Of a stretch of 64,000 nucleotides of DNA, positions 16,025 to 25,457 are shown piece after piece. The stretch spans positions 496,001 to 560,000 of the forward strand of contig NZ_JALBGD010000001.1 in assembly GCF_023507705.1 (NCBI RefSeq). The letters run 5' to 3'. The notes beneath the pieces were generated by a model. The model was not told where the DNA came from and did no database searches. It worked only from the letters and a program-made list of their open reading frames with translations. The translations under genes and the position numbers were made by a program. The stretch's first letter is position 1, and each line of letters starts with the position of its first letter. The DNA comes from Stappia sp. WLB 29. GTDB taxonomy: Bacteria; Pseudomonadota; Alphaproteobacteria; Rhizobiales; Stappiaceae.

Positions 16025-17242
16025 ATGGCACCGCAGACGCGCTCTCTTCCCGCAAACGCAACTCAGGCTTCGCCCGCCATCGGCGGCATGAGACGTCCGG
16101 CGAACGGGTGGTGGCTTGCTGTCGCCTTCCGGCCGCTGTTCTTCGCCGCCGCGCTTCAGGGGGCGGCCGCGGTGCCGCTGTGGATCTGGATCTACACCGC
16201 AGGCGTGGCAGAAGTTGCCGGGCTGCCGGCGATGACCTGGCACGCGCATGAGATGGTCTTCGGCTTCCTGCCGCCGATCATGGCAGGTTATCTGCTGTCG
16301 GCAACGCCGAACTGGTCCGGCCGGTTGCCGACCGCCGGCAGGCCGCTGGCGCTGCTTGTCGGCCTGTGGCTGGCCGGGCGCCTCGTGCCTCTCGTCGCCC
16401 CCCTGCCCCTGACGGTTGCCGTCGACGCGGCCTTTCCGCTGGCGGTCTCAGCGCTGCTGATCCGCGAAATGCGACTCGGCCGCAGCGGCCAGTCGCGGCA
16501 CGGGCTGATGCTGTTCCCCGCACTGGCTGTCGCCGCCCTCGCCCACCGGCTTCTGGGCGACGATCCGGCAATGGCCGCGACCATGACGCGTACCGGCATT
16601 GCCGTGGCCGCCCTTCTGATCGCTGCCGTCGGCGGGCGCCTGGTGCCCAGCCTGACGCGCAATGCGCTGGCCGGACGCGGTGCCGAGCGCGTTCCTGCTC
16701 CCTACGGCCGCTTCGACATCTTCGTTCTGCTGGCGACCAGCGTCGCCCTGCCGGCCTGGGTCCTGGCGCCGGATGCCCTGTTCAGCGCCGCCTTGTTGGG
16801 TGCAGCCGGACTGTTTCAGTTCGTCCGTCTGCTGCGCTGGCGCGGCTGGCTGCTGCGGCGCGGCGACATCCTTGCCCTTCACGCAGGCTATGCCTGGCTG
16901 GTGGTCGGGCTGCTGCTGGCCGCCCTTTCAGCTCTGCCGCACTCCGGCGTCCCGGCCGACAGCGCCCTGCACGCGCTCACCGCCGGTGCCATCGGCAGCA
17001 TGACGGTTGCGGTGATGAGCCGCCTGGCATCCACCCGGGGGCCCGGCGGCCATGCCGGCCAGCGGCTGTGCACGATCGCCGTGCTGGCCGTCAATGCCGG
17101 CGCGCTCCTTCGCGTGGCGGCCCCGGTCGCGCCCGAGCAGTACCTGTCCCTGCTCGGTACCGGCGCCGGCCTCTGGAGCCTTGCCTATCTGCTGTTCGCC
17201 GCCGCGCAGGTTTCTCCTCTTCGCGCCAGTGGCGCCAATTGA
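16025..17242 (+). CDS. nnrS: NnrS family protein (second copy)
   Basis: This is a 405-aa NnrS paralogue with about 12 transmembrane helices. Family landmarks: VAFRPLFFAAALQGAAA (about 33-49), the conserved TWHAHEMVFGFLPPIMAGYLL histidine motif (about 71-91), GGRLVPSLTRNALAG (about 203-217), and LHALTAGAIGSMTVAVMSRLASTRGPGGHAG (about 318-348). These align with copy 1 segment by segment, but overall divergence is high, so the duplication is old or the copies arrived separately. The start at 16025 follows AAGGA. It precedes the nap operon in the same direction, separated by about 216 bp. Confidence 0.93.
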   Translation: MAPQTRSLPANATQASPAIGGMRRPANGWWLAVAFRPLFFAAALQGAAAVPLWIWIYTAGVAEVAGLPAMTWHAHEMVFGFLPPIMAGYLLSATPNWSGRLPTAGRPLALLVGLWLAGRLVPLVAPLPLTVAVDAAFPLAVSALLIREMRLGRSGQSRHGLMLFPALAVAALAHRLLGDDPAMAATMTRTGIAVAALLIAAVGGRLVPSLTRNALAGRGAERVPAPYGRFDIFVLLATSVALPAWVLAPDALFSAALLGAAGLFQFVRLLRWRGWLLRRGDILALHAGYAWLVVGLLLAALSALPHSGVPADSALHALTAGAIGSMTVAVMSRLASTRGPGGHAGQRLCTIAVLAVNAGALLRVAAPVAPEQYLSLLGTGAGLWSLAYLLFAAAQVSPLRASGAN

Positions 17243-17458
17243 GCAGATGCAAAATTCAAATATTAGATACTACAAATCGAAGATCTGAAATTCTTCCCTT
17301 GAACACATTAGCCATATTGACAGAAATACGCATGAGATAATCGCCATTACGGCGAAAATTCTGAAGCATAAGCAATTTTGCGCATTGATGATATCCATAT
17401 AGACAGACAGACTACTTTCAAGGTCACACGAAAACCATGCGAAGGGATACGTGTCGAC
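17243..17458. other. AT-rich nap promoter region
   Basis: This 216-bp stretch is distinctly AT-rich compared with the flanks and must hold the nap promoter. I find no exact TTG-N8-CAA site. The nearest is TTGATGATATCCAT at 17385-17398, which matches the first half and two of three bases of the second; it could be a weak FNR/FixK-type site. Confidence 0.5.
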
Positions 17459-17653
17459 ATGACAGGACCGGGGGAACCTGACACCAGCACCGCGGATCGG
17501 CGGCGTTGGCGCACGGAATTTCTGGCGTTTCTCGTCCTCGCCTTCGGCGTCTGGCCTTTCGTGGCCGTTGCTGTCGTCGGCGCCTTCGGCTTTGCCGTGT
17601 GGATGCTGCAGCTTGTGTTCGGCCCGCCCGGCCCTCCGTCAGCGCTGCATTGA
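17459..17653 (+). CDS. napE: NapE, small membrane protein of periplasmic nitrate reductase operon
   Basis: This 64-aa protein has one long hydrophobic segment (about residues 22-50, FLAFLVLAFGVWPFVAVAVVG...), the NapE family signature. Its role in the nap operon is not defined. ATG 17459 gives the usual size. An in-frame ATG at 17378 would add 27 non-family residues. The ribosome binding site is weak (GAAGGGA, 12 nt upstream). It is the first gene of napEFDABC. Confidence 0.88.
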   Translation: MTGPGEPDTSTADRRRWRTEFLAFLVLAFGVWPFVAVAVVGAFGFAVWMLQLVFGPPGPPSALH

Positions 17654-17663
17654 GGGGGCGACG

Positions 17664-18167
17664 ATGACCATGCCCTTCGATGCCGAAAGACGACGTTTTC
17701 TTACCGGGCGCCCGTCACGCGCCAACTTTCCCGACTTGCTGCTGCCCCCCGGGCTGTCGGCCGGTGCGCTCCACCGCTGCACCGGATGCGGTGCCTGTGT
17801 CGATGCCTGCCCGAGCGGCATCGTGGAACTGGCTCGCGAGCGCCCGGTCCTGTCCTTCGCCTCAGGCGAATGCACCTTTTGCGGCGCCTGCGCCGAGGCC
17901 TGCCCGGAGACCCTGTTCGACGGCGAGCGGGAAGCCCTGCCCTACAGGCCGCAGATCGCCGGGCACTGTCTGCCCCGCGCCGGCATCGACTGTCAGGCCT
18001 GCCGCGATGCCTGTCCGCAGGAGGCGATCCGCTTTCCGCCGCGGCGCGGCGGTCCGTTCCTGCCGCAGGTGACGGCCTCGCTGTGTACCGGCTGCGGCGC
18101 CTGCGTCGCGCCCTGTCCCGTCTCGGCAATCGCGCTCGCTCCCGTGGCAGAGGCCTGCGATGCCTGA
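17664..18167 (+). CDS. napF: NapF ferredoxin-type maturation protein
   Basis: This 167-aa cytoplasmic iron-sulfur protein interacts with NapA and is thought to help load its 4Fe-4S cluster before Tat export. Four cysteine motifs are visible: CTGCGACVDACP, CTFCGACAEACP, CQACRDACP and CTGCGACVAPCP. An RRRFLTGR stretch near residue 10 is typical of NapF. ATG 17664 follows GAGGGGG. It lies 10 bp after napE and overlaps napD by 8 nt. Confidence 0.93.
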   Translation: MTMPFDAERRRFLTGRPSRANFPDLLLPPGLSAGALHRCTGCGACVDACPSGIVELARERPVLSFASGECTFCGACAEACPETLFDGEREALPYRPQIAGHCLPRAGIDCQACRDACPQEAIRFPPRRGGPFLPQVTASLCTGCGACVAPCPVSAIALAPVAEACDA

Positions 18168-18411
18168 CGTCCCCGCCATTCCCCTCGCCATTTCCAGCGC
18201 CGTCGTCTCGGTCCTGCCGGGCCGGCTGGACAGCGTCGCCACAACCCTTTCCGAGCTCTTCGGGGTAGAGGTTCGCGCCGCCACGGGCAGCAAGATCGTC
18301 ATCGTCCTGGAGGCGCCGCGCGGCGAGACCGGCAAGCAACTGGTCGAGATAGCCCTGCTCGACGGCGTGGTGTCGGCCAACATGGTGTTCGAACATATCG
18401 AGGAGATCTGA
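18160..18411 (+). CDS. napD: NapD, chaperone for NapA
   Basis: This 83-aa NapD-family protein binds the Tat signal peptide of NapA and holds it until the molybdenum cofactor is inserted. The ferredoxin-like fold pattern is visible: [29 protein letters not shown], then [10 protein letters not shown], then [16 protein letters not shown]. It overlaps napF by 8 nt and precedes napA by 2 nt. Confidence 0.93.
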   Translation: MPDVPAIPLAISSAVVSVLPGRLDSVATTLSELFGVEVRAATGSKIVIVLEAPRGETGKQLVEIALLDGVVSANMVFEHIEEI

Positions 18412-18413
18412 CG

Positions 18414-20915
18414 ATGGAGCTCGAGCTCTCCAGACGCGACATGATCAAGGCGCAGGCAGCGGCCGTCGCGGCGGCCGCTGCCGGCATCGCCATGCCCGCT
18501 GCCGCCCAGCCCGTGCCCGGCGGCATCGGCACGCTCGACATCAAGTGGTCGAAAGCCCCCTGCCGCTTCTGCGGCACCGGCTGCGGCGTCATGGTCGGCG
18601 TGAAGGATGGTCAGGTCGTCGCCACCCATGGCGACATGCAGGCCGAGGTCAACCGAGGCCTCAACTGCATCAAGGGCTACTTCCTGTCGAAGATCATGTA
18701 TGGCGAGGACCGCCTGACCACGCCGCTGATGCGCAAGCGCGGCGGCAGCTACCACAAGGACGGCGAGTTCGAGCCGGTGTCGTGGGACGAGGCCTTCGAC
18801 CTTATGGCGCAGAAGGCGAAGGAAACGCTGGCAGCCAAGGGCCCGACCGCGCTCGGCATGTTCGGCTCCGGTCAATGGACGATCTTCGAGGGCTACGCCG
18901 CCACCAAGCTGATGCGGGCGGGCTTCCGCTCCAACAATCTCGATCCGAACGCCCGCCACTGCATGGCCTCCGCCGCCACTGCCTTCATGCGCACCTTCGG
19001 CATGGACGAGCCGATGGGCTGCTACGACGATTTCGAGCATGCCGACGCCTTCGTGCTGTGGGGCTCGAACATGGCGGAGATGCACCCGATCCTGTGGACC
19101 CGCCTCGCCGACCGGCGGCTCGGTCACGAGCATGTCCGCGTCGCAGTGCTGTCGACCTTCACCCATCGCAGCATGGACCTTGCCGACGTTCCGATCGTGT
19201 TCAAGCCGGGCACGGATCTGGCGATCCTCAACTACATCGCCAACCACATCATCGAGACCGGGCGCGTGAACGAGGATTTCGTGCGCGACCATGCGGTGTT
19301 CATGACCGGCCAGACCGACATCGGCTACGGCCTGCGCCCGGACAACGAGCTGGAGCTCAAGGCCGCCGGCGCCGGCGATCCGGGAAAGATGGAGCCGGCC
19401 GACTTCGAGACCTTCCGCAAGCTGGTGTCAGAATACACGCTGGAGCGGGTGTCGGAACTGTCCGGCGTCGAGCCCGACTTCCTGCGCGAACTCGCCGACC
19501 TCTATGCCGACCCGGACCGCAAGGTCATGTCGCTGTGGACCATGGGCTTCAACCAGCATGTACGCGGCGTGTGGGCCAACCACATGGTCTACAACCTGCA
19601 CCTCTTGACCGGGAAGATCTCCGAGCCGGGCAACAGCCCCTTTTCGCTGACCGGCCAGCCTTCCGCCTGCGGAACGGCGCGCGAGGTCGGCACCTTCGCC
19701 CATCGCCTGCCCGCCGACATGGTGGTGACCAATCCCGAGCACCGCAAGCATGCGGAGGAGATCTGGAAGCTCCCCGCGGGACTGCTGCCGGACAAGCCGG
19801 GCTACCACGCCGTCCAGCAAGACCGGATGCTGCGCGACGGCAAGCTCAACTGGTACTGGGTCCAGGTCAACAACAACGTCCAGGCGGCCCCCAACAACAG
19901 CCAGGAGACCTATCCCGGCTATCGCAATCCGGACAATTTCATCGTCGTCTCCGACGCCTATCCGACGGTGACGGCGCTCGCCGCCGACGTCATCCTGCCG
20001 GCCGCCATGTGGGTGGAAAAGGAAGGCGCCTACGGCAATGCCGAGCGACGCACCCATGTCTGGCACCAGCTGGTTACCGCGAAGGGCGAGGCCCGTTCCG
20101 ACCTGTGGCAGTTGATGGAGTTCTCCAAGCGCTTCACCACGGACGAGGTGTGGCCCAAGGAGATGCTCGATGCCAATCCCGACTATCGCGGCAAGACGCT
20201 GTTCGATGTTCTGTATCGTAACGGCAATGTCGACCGCTTCCCCCTGTCGGAAATCGATCCCGACTACGAGAACCAGGAAGCCAAGGACTTCGGCTTCTAC
20301 GTCCACAAGGGACTGTTCGAGGAATATGCCGAGTTCGGCCGCGGCCACGGCCACGACCTTGCACCCTACGACCGTTACCACGAGGTGCGCGGCCTGCGCT
20401 GGCCGGTGGTCGACGGCGAGGAAACCCGCTGGCGCTACCGCGAGAGATACGATCCGTACGTCAAGGCGGGCGAAGGCGTGCGCTTCTACGGCCGCAAGGA
20501 CGGACGAGCGGTCATCCTGGCGGTGCCGTACGAGCCCCCGGCGGAAGTGCCGGACGAGGAGTTTGATCTGTGGCTGGTGACCGGCCGGGTGCTGGAACAC
20601 TGGCATTCCGGATCAATGACCATGCGCGTACCCGAGCTCTACAAGGCTTTCCCCGGCGCCCGGGTCTTCATGCACCCCGACGACGCCCGCGCCCGCGGTC
20701 TGAACCAGGGAACCGAGGTCGTGGTCACTTCGCGGCGCGGCGAAATCCGCTCGCGCATCGAGACGCGCGGGCGCAACCGCATGCCGCGCGGTGTGATCTT
20801 CGTGCCGTGGTTCGACGCCAGCCAGTTGATCAACAAGGTGACGCTCGACGCCACCGATCCTATCTCCAAGCAGACGGATTTCAAGAAATGCGCAGTCAAG
20901 GTCTCCACCGCGTAG
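18414..20915 (+). CDS. napA: Periplasmic nitrate reductase catalytic subunit
   Basis: This 833-aa molybdoenzyme reduces nitrate to nitrite in the periplasm. A twin-arginine signal is present (SRRDMIK at residues 6-12, with processing after about AAAQ). The 4Fe-4S ligands are Cys50, Cys53, Cys57 and Cys85 (PCRFCGTGC...NCIKG). The molybdenum is coordinated by Cys183 in ARHCMASA, which marks NapA rather than Nar. Two MGD cofactors are expected. Length matches the usual 830 aa. The gene starts 2 bp after napD and overlaps napB by 28 bp. Confidence 0.98.
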   Translation: MELELSRRDMIKAQAAAVAAAAAGIAMPAAAQPVPGGIGTLDIKWSKAPCRFCGTGCGVMVGVKDGQVVATHGDMQAEVNRGLNCIKGYFLSKIMYGEDRLTTPLMRKRGGSYHKDGEFEPVSWDEAFDLMAQKAKETLAAKGPTALGMFGSGQWTIFEGYAATKLMRAGFRSNNLDPNARHCMASAATAFMRTFGMDEPMGCYDDFEHADAFVLWGSNMAEMHPILWTRLADRRLGHEHVRVAVLSTFTHRSMDLADVPIVFKPGTDLAILNYIANHIIETGRVNEDFVRDHAVFMTGQTDIGYGLRPDNELELKAAGAGDPGKMEPADFETFRKLVSEYTLERVSELSGVEPDFLRELADLYADPDRKVMSLWTMGFNQHVRGVWANHMVYNLHLLTGKISEPGNSPFSLTGQPSACGTAREVGTFAHRLPADMVVTNPEHRKHAEEIWKLPAGLLPDKPGYHAVQQDRMLRDGKLNWYWVQVNNNVQAAPNNSQETYPGYRNPDNFIVVSDAYPTVTALAADVILPAAMWVEKEGAYGNAERRTHVWHQLVTAKGEARSDLWQLMEFSKRFTTDEVWPKEMLDANPDYRGKTLFDVLYRNGNVDRFPLSEIDPDYENQEAKDFGFYVHKGLFEEYAEFGRGHGHDLAPYDRYHEVRGLRWPVVDGEETRWRYRERYDPYVKAGEGVRFYGRKDGRAVILAVPYEPPAEVPDEEFDLWLVTGRVLEHWHSGSMTMRVPELYKAFPGARVFMHPDDARARGLNQGTEVVVTSRRGEIRSRIETRGRNRMPRGVIFVPWFDASQLINKVTLDATDPISKQTDFKKCAVKVSTA

Positions 20916-21373
20916 CCGCGCCCGCACTGCTTGCCGGCCTTCTCGTCTTCGCCGCTGGCCTTGCGCTGCCGGCCTTCTCGCAGGATGCTCCGCGCCTGCG
21001 GGGCGCGCCTCAGCCGATGGAAAACCCCACTGCTCCCCCGGTCGCGAAATGGGTGACGGACGACGTCCGGAAAATGCGGGCCTACCCGGAGCAGCCGCCG
21101 GTCATTCCGCATTCGATCGAGGGATACCAGCTGTCGGTGAATACCAACCGCTGCCTGTCGTGTCACAAGCGCGAATACACGCAAGGCTCCGGCGCGCCGA
21201 TGATCAGCGTCACCCACTACATGGACCGCGAGGGCCAGATGCTCGCCGATGTGTCGCCGCGCCGCTACTTCTGCACCATGTGCCATGTGCCGCAATCGGA
21301 TGCAGCGCCGCTGGTCCCCAACACGTTCCGCGACATGAGCGAGCTCGGCGCCAGGCCGGCCGGGAGCCAATAG
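20888..21373 (+). CDS. napB: NapB, dihaem cytochrome c subunit of nitrate reductase
   Basis: This 161-aa periplasmic dihaem cytochrome passes electrons from NapC to NapA. A Sec signal (about residues 1-30) precedes two haem-binding motifs, CLSCH and CTMCH, with extra conserved His residues in [10 protein letters not shown] for axial ligation. The start ATG at 20888 lies inside the end of napA (28-bp overlap), which implies coupled translation. Three bp separate it from napC. Confidence 0.95.
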   Translation: MRSQGLHRVAAPALLAGLLVFAAGLALPAFSQDAPRLRGAPQPMENPTAPPVAKWVTDDVRKMRAYPEQPPVIPHSIEGYQLSVNTNRCLSCHKREYTQGSGAPMISVTHYMDREGQMLADVSPRRYFCTMCHVPQSDAAPLVPNTFRDMSELGARPAGSQ

Positions 21374-21376
21374 GCC

Positions 21377-22069
21377 ATGTGGAGCCGTGTGAAATCGCTT
21401 GCTCGCCAGGCCTGGACCGTCTTCGCAAGGCCGAGCGTGCATTTCGGCCTGGGGTTCCTGACGCTCGGCGGTTTCGTTGGCGGCGTCATCTTCTGGGGCG
21501 CGTTCAACACGGCGCTCGAGGTGACCAACACCGAGGCGTTCTGCATCAGCTGCCACGAGATGAAGGACAACGTCTACGAGGAGCTGACGCAGACGGTCCA
21601 CTTCTCCAACCGCTCGGGCGTGCGCGCCTCCTGCCCCGACTGCCATGTCCCGCACAACTGGACGGATAAGATCGCCCGCAAGATGCAGGCCTCCAAGGAG
21701 GTCTGGGGCCATCTCTTCGGCACCATCGACACACGGCGCAAGTTCCTCGACCACCGGCTGGAACTGGCAAAGCACGAATGGGCACGGCTGAAGGCCAACG
21801 ACAGCCTGGAGTGCCGCAACTGCCACTCCTCGGTCGCCATGGATTTTACCCGGCAGACCGACCGGGCGGCGGCGATCCACCAGCGCTACCTCGTCAGCGG
21901 CGAGGCGACCTGCATCGACTGCCACAAAGGAATCGCCCACCAGTTGCCGAACATGGAGAACGTCGAGCCCGGCTGGCGCATGCCTCCCGAACTCAGCGAT
22001 TCCGACGGCGACCGCGCGGCCCTGCAACATCTGTCAGGATACCTGTCCCAAGGTACCGATCGCCGGTAA
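21377..22069 (+). CDS. napC: NapC, tetrahaem quinol-oxidising cytochrome c
   Basis: This 230-aa membrane-anchored NapC/NirT-family cytochrome oxidises quinol and feeds NapB. One N-terminal transmembrane helix (about residues 23-44) is followed by four CXXCH motifs: CISCH, CPDCH, CRNCH and CIDCH. Family landmarks include [13 protein letters not shown]. It is the last nap gene; no napG, napH or napK is present, so quinol oxidation should depend on NapC alone. Confidence 0.96.
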   Translation: MWSRVKSLARQAWTVFARPSVHFGLGFLTLGGFVGGVIFWGAFNTALEVTNTEAFCISCHEMKDNVYEELTQTVHFSNRSGVRASCPDCHVPHNWTDKIARKMQASKEVWGHLFGTIDTRRKFLDHRLELAKHEWARLKANDSLECRNCHSSVAMDFTRQTDRAAAIHQRYLVSGEATCIDCHKGIAHQLPNMENVEPGWRMPPELSDSDGDRAALQHLSGYLSQGTDRR

Positions 22070-22183
22070 CTTTGCCGACAAGCAGTCTGAACGGAGCGTC
22101 ACAATCCCGCGTTTTCATGATAGGCTCGCCGGCGTTTGGTCCGGACGAGAGGAGTGGTCCCGGCCATTCCGGGGAGCGAGGCC

Positions 22184-22609
22184 ATGGACGGAACGGATGA
22201 GGTCACCGTCGGGATTCCGGCGCGTCTGAGAAAGGCAGCGAGCCATCTCGTCTTTCTGGCGATGCTGGCTGTCGCATCACCCGCCGCAGCCGATCACGTA
22301 TCGCCCGGAGATCGTCTGGGCGCAAATATCAACGAAATCGCCAATACGCTATCGGCCCACGGCTACAGCACCCTTCGCTACATCAACAGGGACAGCCGGA
22401 TCGAGATCGTCGCCCGCAAGGATGGAGACGAGGTCTTCCTGCTGATCGATGCGGATACGGGGATCCTCGAAACCGTCGTCCACAAGGACGGCGAACCGCT
22501 GCTCGAGCGTCCTCCGGCCGCCGCGCCGCCGCCGAGTAACGAGGAAAGCCGGCGCCCGACCACCAAAGACAAGGGCGAAGATAGGTTGTCCGCCCTGCCA
22601 GCCTCTTGA
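22184..22609 (+). CDS. Secreted PepSY-like small protein
   Basis: This 141-aa protein has a hydrophobic export signal (about residues 19-38, LVFLAMLAVASPAAAD). The body resembles a PepSY-type fold: INEIANTLSAHGYSTLRYINRDSRIEIVARKDGDEVFLLIDADTGILETVV. The tail is Pro-rich then charged. ATG 22184 follows GGGGAG; a further in-frame ATG at 22136 would lack a signal peptide start. It follows napC by 115 bp with no NnrR-type site between. Function is unknown. Confidence 0.75.
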   Translation: MDGTDEVTVGIPARLRKAASHLVFLAMLAVASPAAADHVSPGDRLGANINEIANTLSAHGYSTLRYINRDSRIEIVARKDGDEVFLLIDADTGILETVVHKDGEPLLERPPAAAPPPSNEESRRPTTKDKGEDRLSALPAS

Positions 22610-22648
22610 TGGCACGCCCGCCGACCTCCTGACGTCGGAAGTCCAGCC

Positions 22649-23602
22649 CTACAGATACTGTTCGATGAGGGCCGTCACCTTCCGGTCGCGCGCAACTTCG
22701 CTCTCGCCGCCAAAGACGACGGCTATGACGCTGCGCCCGCCGCGATGCGCCGAAGCCGCAAGATTGTAGCCGGAATCGCGGATGTAGCCGGTCTTGATGC
22801 CGTCGACCCCGGCCACGCGGCCAAGCAGGTTGTTTGTCGCCTGATAGCGGCGCCCCTCGTAGGAGAAGCTGCGTGCCGTGAAGGCGCTGGCGCGCGAGGC
22901 GTGCCGGCTCTTCAGGGCCCGCGAGAGGATCGCCATGTCGCGAGCGGTGGTCACCTGGTTGGGATCAGGCAGGCCGGAGGCGTTGACGAAGCGGGTGTGG
23001 CGCATGCCGAGGCTGCGCGCCTTGGCCGTCATCTGTGCCGCAAAGGCCGCCTCGGACCCGGCAAGGTTCTCGGCGACCGCAATGGCAACGTCATTGGCCG
23101 ACTTCACCGCAAGCGCCTGGATCGCCTGCGAAACGGTCAGCTTGCCGCCGGCCTTCAGTCCGATGCGCGCGGGCGGCTGGCTGGCCGCCTTGGCCGAAAT
23201 GACCAGCGGCGTGTCGACGCTCACCCGCCCTTCCGACAGGGCGTCGAAAAGCAGGTAGAGCGTCATCATCTTTGTGAGGGAGGCCGGATAGCGGAGCGAG
23301 TCCGCGTCTTCCTCGTGCAACACGGTACCGGTCGCCGCATCGACGACGATGGCCGCATGCGCCCGCCGGAGGGCGCTGCCCTGCGGGGCAAGGGCCAGTT
23401 CCGAGCCCGGCACTGCTGCTGCCGTCGCCGGCAGGGCGGGAAGTGCGGCAACCTGAACGGTCGAGGCCTGTGCCCGTGAGGTCTGGGGAGAGGTGGAAGC
23501 TGCGGTCTGGCACCCTGCGAGCGCCAGGGAAACGGCAATGGCAAGGACGGCTCGGCACCAGCGAGGCGCGGCGGTCACGTTCGCCGTGGTCAGAGCGTGC
23601 AA
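22649..23602 (-). CDS. D-alanyl-D-alanine carboxypeptidase, S11 family
   Basis: This 317-aa serine peptidase trims pentapeptide side chains of peptidoglycan in the periplasm. The active-site triad motifs are intact: SLTK (SxxK), SAN (SxN) and KTG (in GIKTGYI). The N terminus has a lipobox-like LALAGC near residue 30, so it may be a lipoprotein. It lacks the long C-terminal beta domain of classical PBP5. The start is TTG at 23602 preceded by GGAG; GTG at 23578 is an alternative. It converges with the PepSY-like gene and is downstream of the EAL gene. Confidence 0.9.
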   Translation of the reverse strand: MHALTTANVTAAPRWCRAVLAIAVSLALAGCQTAASTSPQTSRAQASTVQVAALPALPATAAAVPGSELALAPQGSALRRAHAAIVVDAATGTVLHEEDADSLRYPASLTKMMTLYLLFDALSEGRVSVDTPLVISAKAASQPPARIGLKAGGKLTVSQAIQALAVKSANDVAIAVAENLAGSEAAFAAQMTAKARSLGMRHTRFVNASGLPDPNQVTTARDMAILSRALKSRHASRASAFTARSFSYEGRRYQATNNLLGRVAGVDGIKTGYIRDSGYNLAASAHRGGRSVIAVVFGGESEVARDRKVTALIEQYL

Positions 23603-23702
23603 AGGTCCGGCTCCAAGTGAGAAGGCTGATCGGCGCGCACCTTATCGGATCGCGGTCGTCCGCAAAAGGTCCCCGCGCATGCAAGGCGCGCGGGTCCGCT
23701 CC

Positions 23703-25325
23703 TCAGGCGACGAGCGCCTTCCCCATGCCTTCCGGCATAGCCGAGCTGCGCCCACCGGACAGGGCCTGCGCCAGCTCGATGAACAGCTTGGCCGGCAGGG
23801 GCGGCGCGAAGATGTACCCCTGGGCCGCGGAGACACCCAGCTCGCGCAGCCGCTCGATCTGCTCCATCGTCTCCACGCCCTCGGCGATGATGCCCATACC
23901 CAGGTTGTCGGCGAGTTCGACCATCGTATCGACGATGGTCGTCGAATTGTCGTCGGTTCCCAGGCTGTCGATGAACATCTTGTCGATCTTGATGATGTCG
24001 ATACCGAGCTTCTGGAGATAGGCGAATCCGCCATGGCCGGTGCCCACGTCGTCCAGCGCCACGCGCACGCCGGTCGCCTGCATTTCGGCAATGATCTTGC
24101 GGGCGGTGTCCATGTTGGAGAGAGGCTGGCGTTCGGTCACCTCCATGACGATCTGCTGGAAGGCGATCTTCGAGCCACCGTAGATCTCGGTAATGTCCTC
24201 GATGATCTGCCGATCCTCGAAATGGCCGGCGAACAGATTGATCGACAGCTTGAATTCCGGGTTCTGGAAGTAGAGCTCGCCGACCTCGTCGCAGGTCTTG
24301 CGCATGACCTGCCGCGTCATCTCGAAGATGTGGCCGGAGGTCTCTGCAAAGGTCATGAAGGCGCCCGGCGAAATCACCGTACCGTCCGGCCGCTGCCAGC
24401 GCATCAGCACTTCGCAGCCGCGCAGCCGGCCGGTCTCGATGTCCATCACAGGCTGATAGTAGGGAATGAACTCTCCGCGCCGGATCGCCTGGACGAACTC
24501 GTCCTCTGCCTCGCTTTCCGGCCGCCAGGAGAACCAGACGCTGACGGCGACGAAGAGGATCGCAAAGCCGACACAGGCAATGGCTGCCACGACCTTCAGG
24601 TCGCGGACCAGGTTGGCTGCAGCGGAGGCGGGCGCCGAAACGGTCGCGAGCATCGGATACTTCTCGGAAGGCACCTCGACGACCAGTTCGCTTTCGCCTT
24701 CGCGGGAACTGATGTTGCTGTACTCGCCCGACCGCAGCCAGGTGACGCCGTCCCCGAGGCGCAACTCCACATGCCGGTGGGCACGCAGGTATTCCGGCCC
24801 CGGATCGATGGCGATCGCCACCGGAGAAATCTCCGCCAGCAGACGGTTGCCGGTGCCGATGCGCCAGCTGACCAGCGCGACCCGCGCGCCCTCGTAGACA
24901 CGATCGCGCATGCCGATGCCCACCAGGGGCGAATCCGCCTGCAGCACGGGCAGCACTTGCCGCCCCTGTCCGGGCTGATCCGGAACGTTGCAGATGATCA
25001 CGCCGCCGGAATTGACCACGCCGATCATCTGCACGAACGGCGCATCGATGAGGCCCGAGTGGAACGCCCGGCGGTCGTCCGCGGAACAGGTCACATGCCC
25101 GTTCTGATGCAGGGTCTGAAGCACCGAGACCGCATCTCCGATCGCCTTCTCCGCCCGCAGGACGTAGCGCTCGGCAATCGCCTTCATCTCGGTCCGAGCC
25201 TGTGTTACGGCGTAGTTGGCAAGGATGTAATTGGCCGCAATGAGGGGCGCAATCGCCAGGCCGAGGGCAATCGCCAGTGTCTTCAGGAAACGGGTGTAAC
25301 GATGAGGCACGCAACGATCCGGCAT
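23703..25325 (-). CDS. CSS-motif/EAL cyclic-di-GMP phosphodiesterase
   Basis: This 540-aa membrane protein has a transmembrane helix near residues 12-33, a periplasmic CSS-motif-type sensor (about 35-240, with conserved cysteines near VTCSADDR and VIICNVP), a second helix (about 245-270) and a cytoplasmic EAL domain. EAL residues look intact: GCEVLMRW, SINLFAGHF, VMEVTERQ, ALDDVGTGHGG, IIKIDK and IIAEGVET. It is therefore predicted to hydrolyse c-di-GMP. In E. coli the periplasmic domain of this family responds to the thiol-redox state. ATG 25325 gives the transmembrane start; no GGDEF domain is present. Confidence 0.9.
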   Translation of the reverse strand: MPDRCVPHRYTRFLKTLAIALGLAIAPLIAANYILANYAVTQARTEMKAIAERYVLRAEKAIGDAVSVLQTLHQNGHVTCSADDRRAFHSGLIDAPFVQMIGVVNSGGVIICNVPDQPGQGRQVLPVLQADSPLVGIGMRDRVYEGARVALVSWRIGTGNRLLAEISPVAIAIDPGPEYLRAHRHVELRLGDGVTWLRSGEYSNISSREGESELVVEVPSEKYPMLATVSAPASAAANLVRDLKVVAAIACVGFAILFVAVSVWFSWRPESEAEDEFVQAIRRGEFIPYYQPVMDIETGRLRGCEVLMRWQRPDGTVISPGAFMTFAETSGHIFEMTRQVMRKTCDEVGELYFQNPEFKLSINLFAGHFEDRQIIEDITEIYGGSKIAFQQIVMEVTERQPLSNMDTARKIIAEMQATGVRVALDDVGTGHGGFAYLQKLGIDIIKIDKMFIDSLGTDDNSTTIVDTMVELADNLGMGIIAEGVETMEQIERLRELGVSAAQGYIFAPPLPAKLFIELAQALSGGRSSAMPEGMGKALVA

Positions 25326-25457
25326 TGAACAGTCGGACCAGTATCGGTTCCTTTGGTAAATGACCCCTGAAGGCGGCCTCTGCAAAGGCAGAAAATTCCG
25401 CAGGGACCGCGACTTGAGAACGAGAGATAAACCCGCCAGCAAGGAGCGCGCCGAAGC

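Noticed and set aside
17273-17400. Full FNR/NnrR box upstream of napE
   Set aside because: Only near-matches exist, for example TTGATGATATCCAT; none has exact TTG-N8-CAA.
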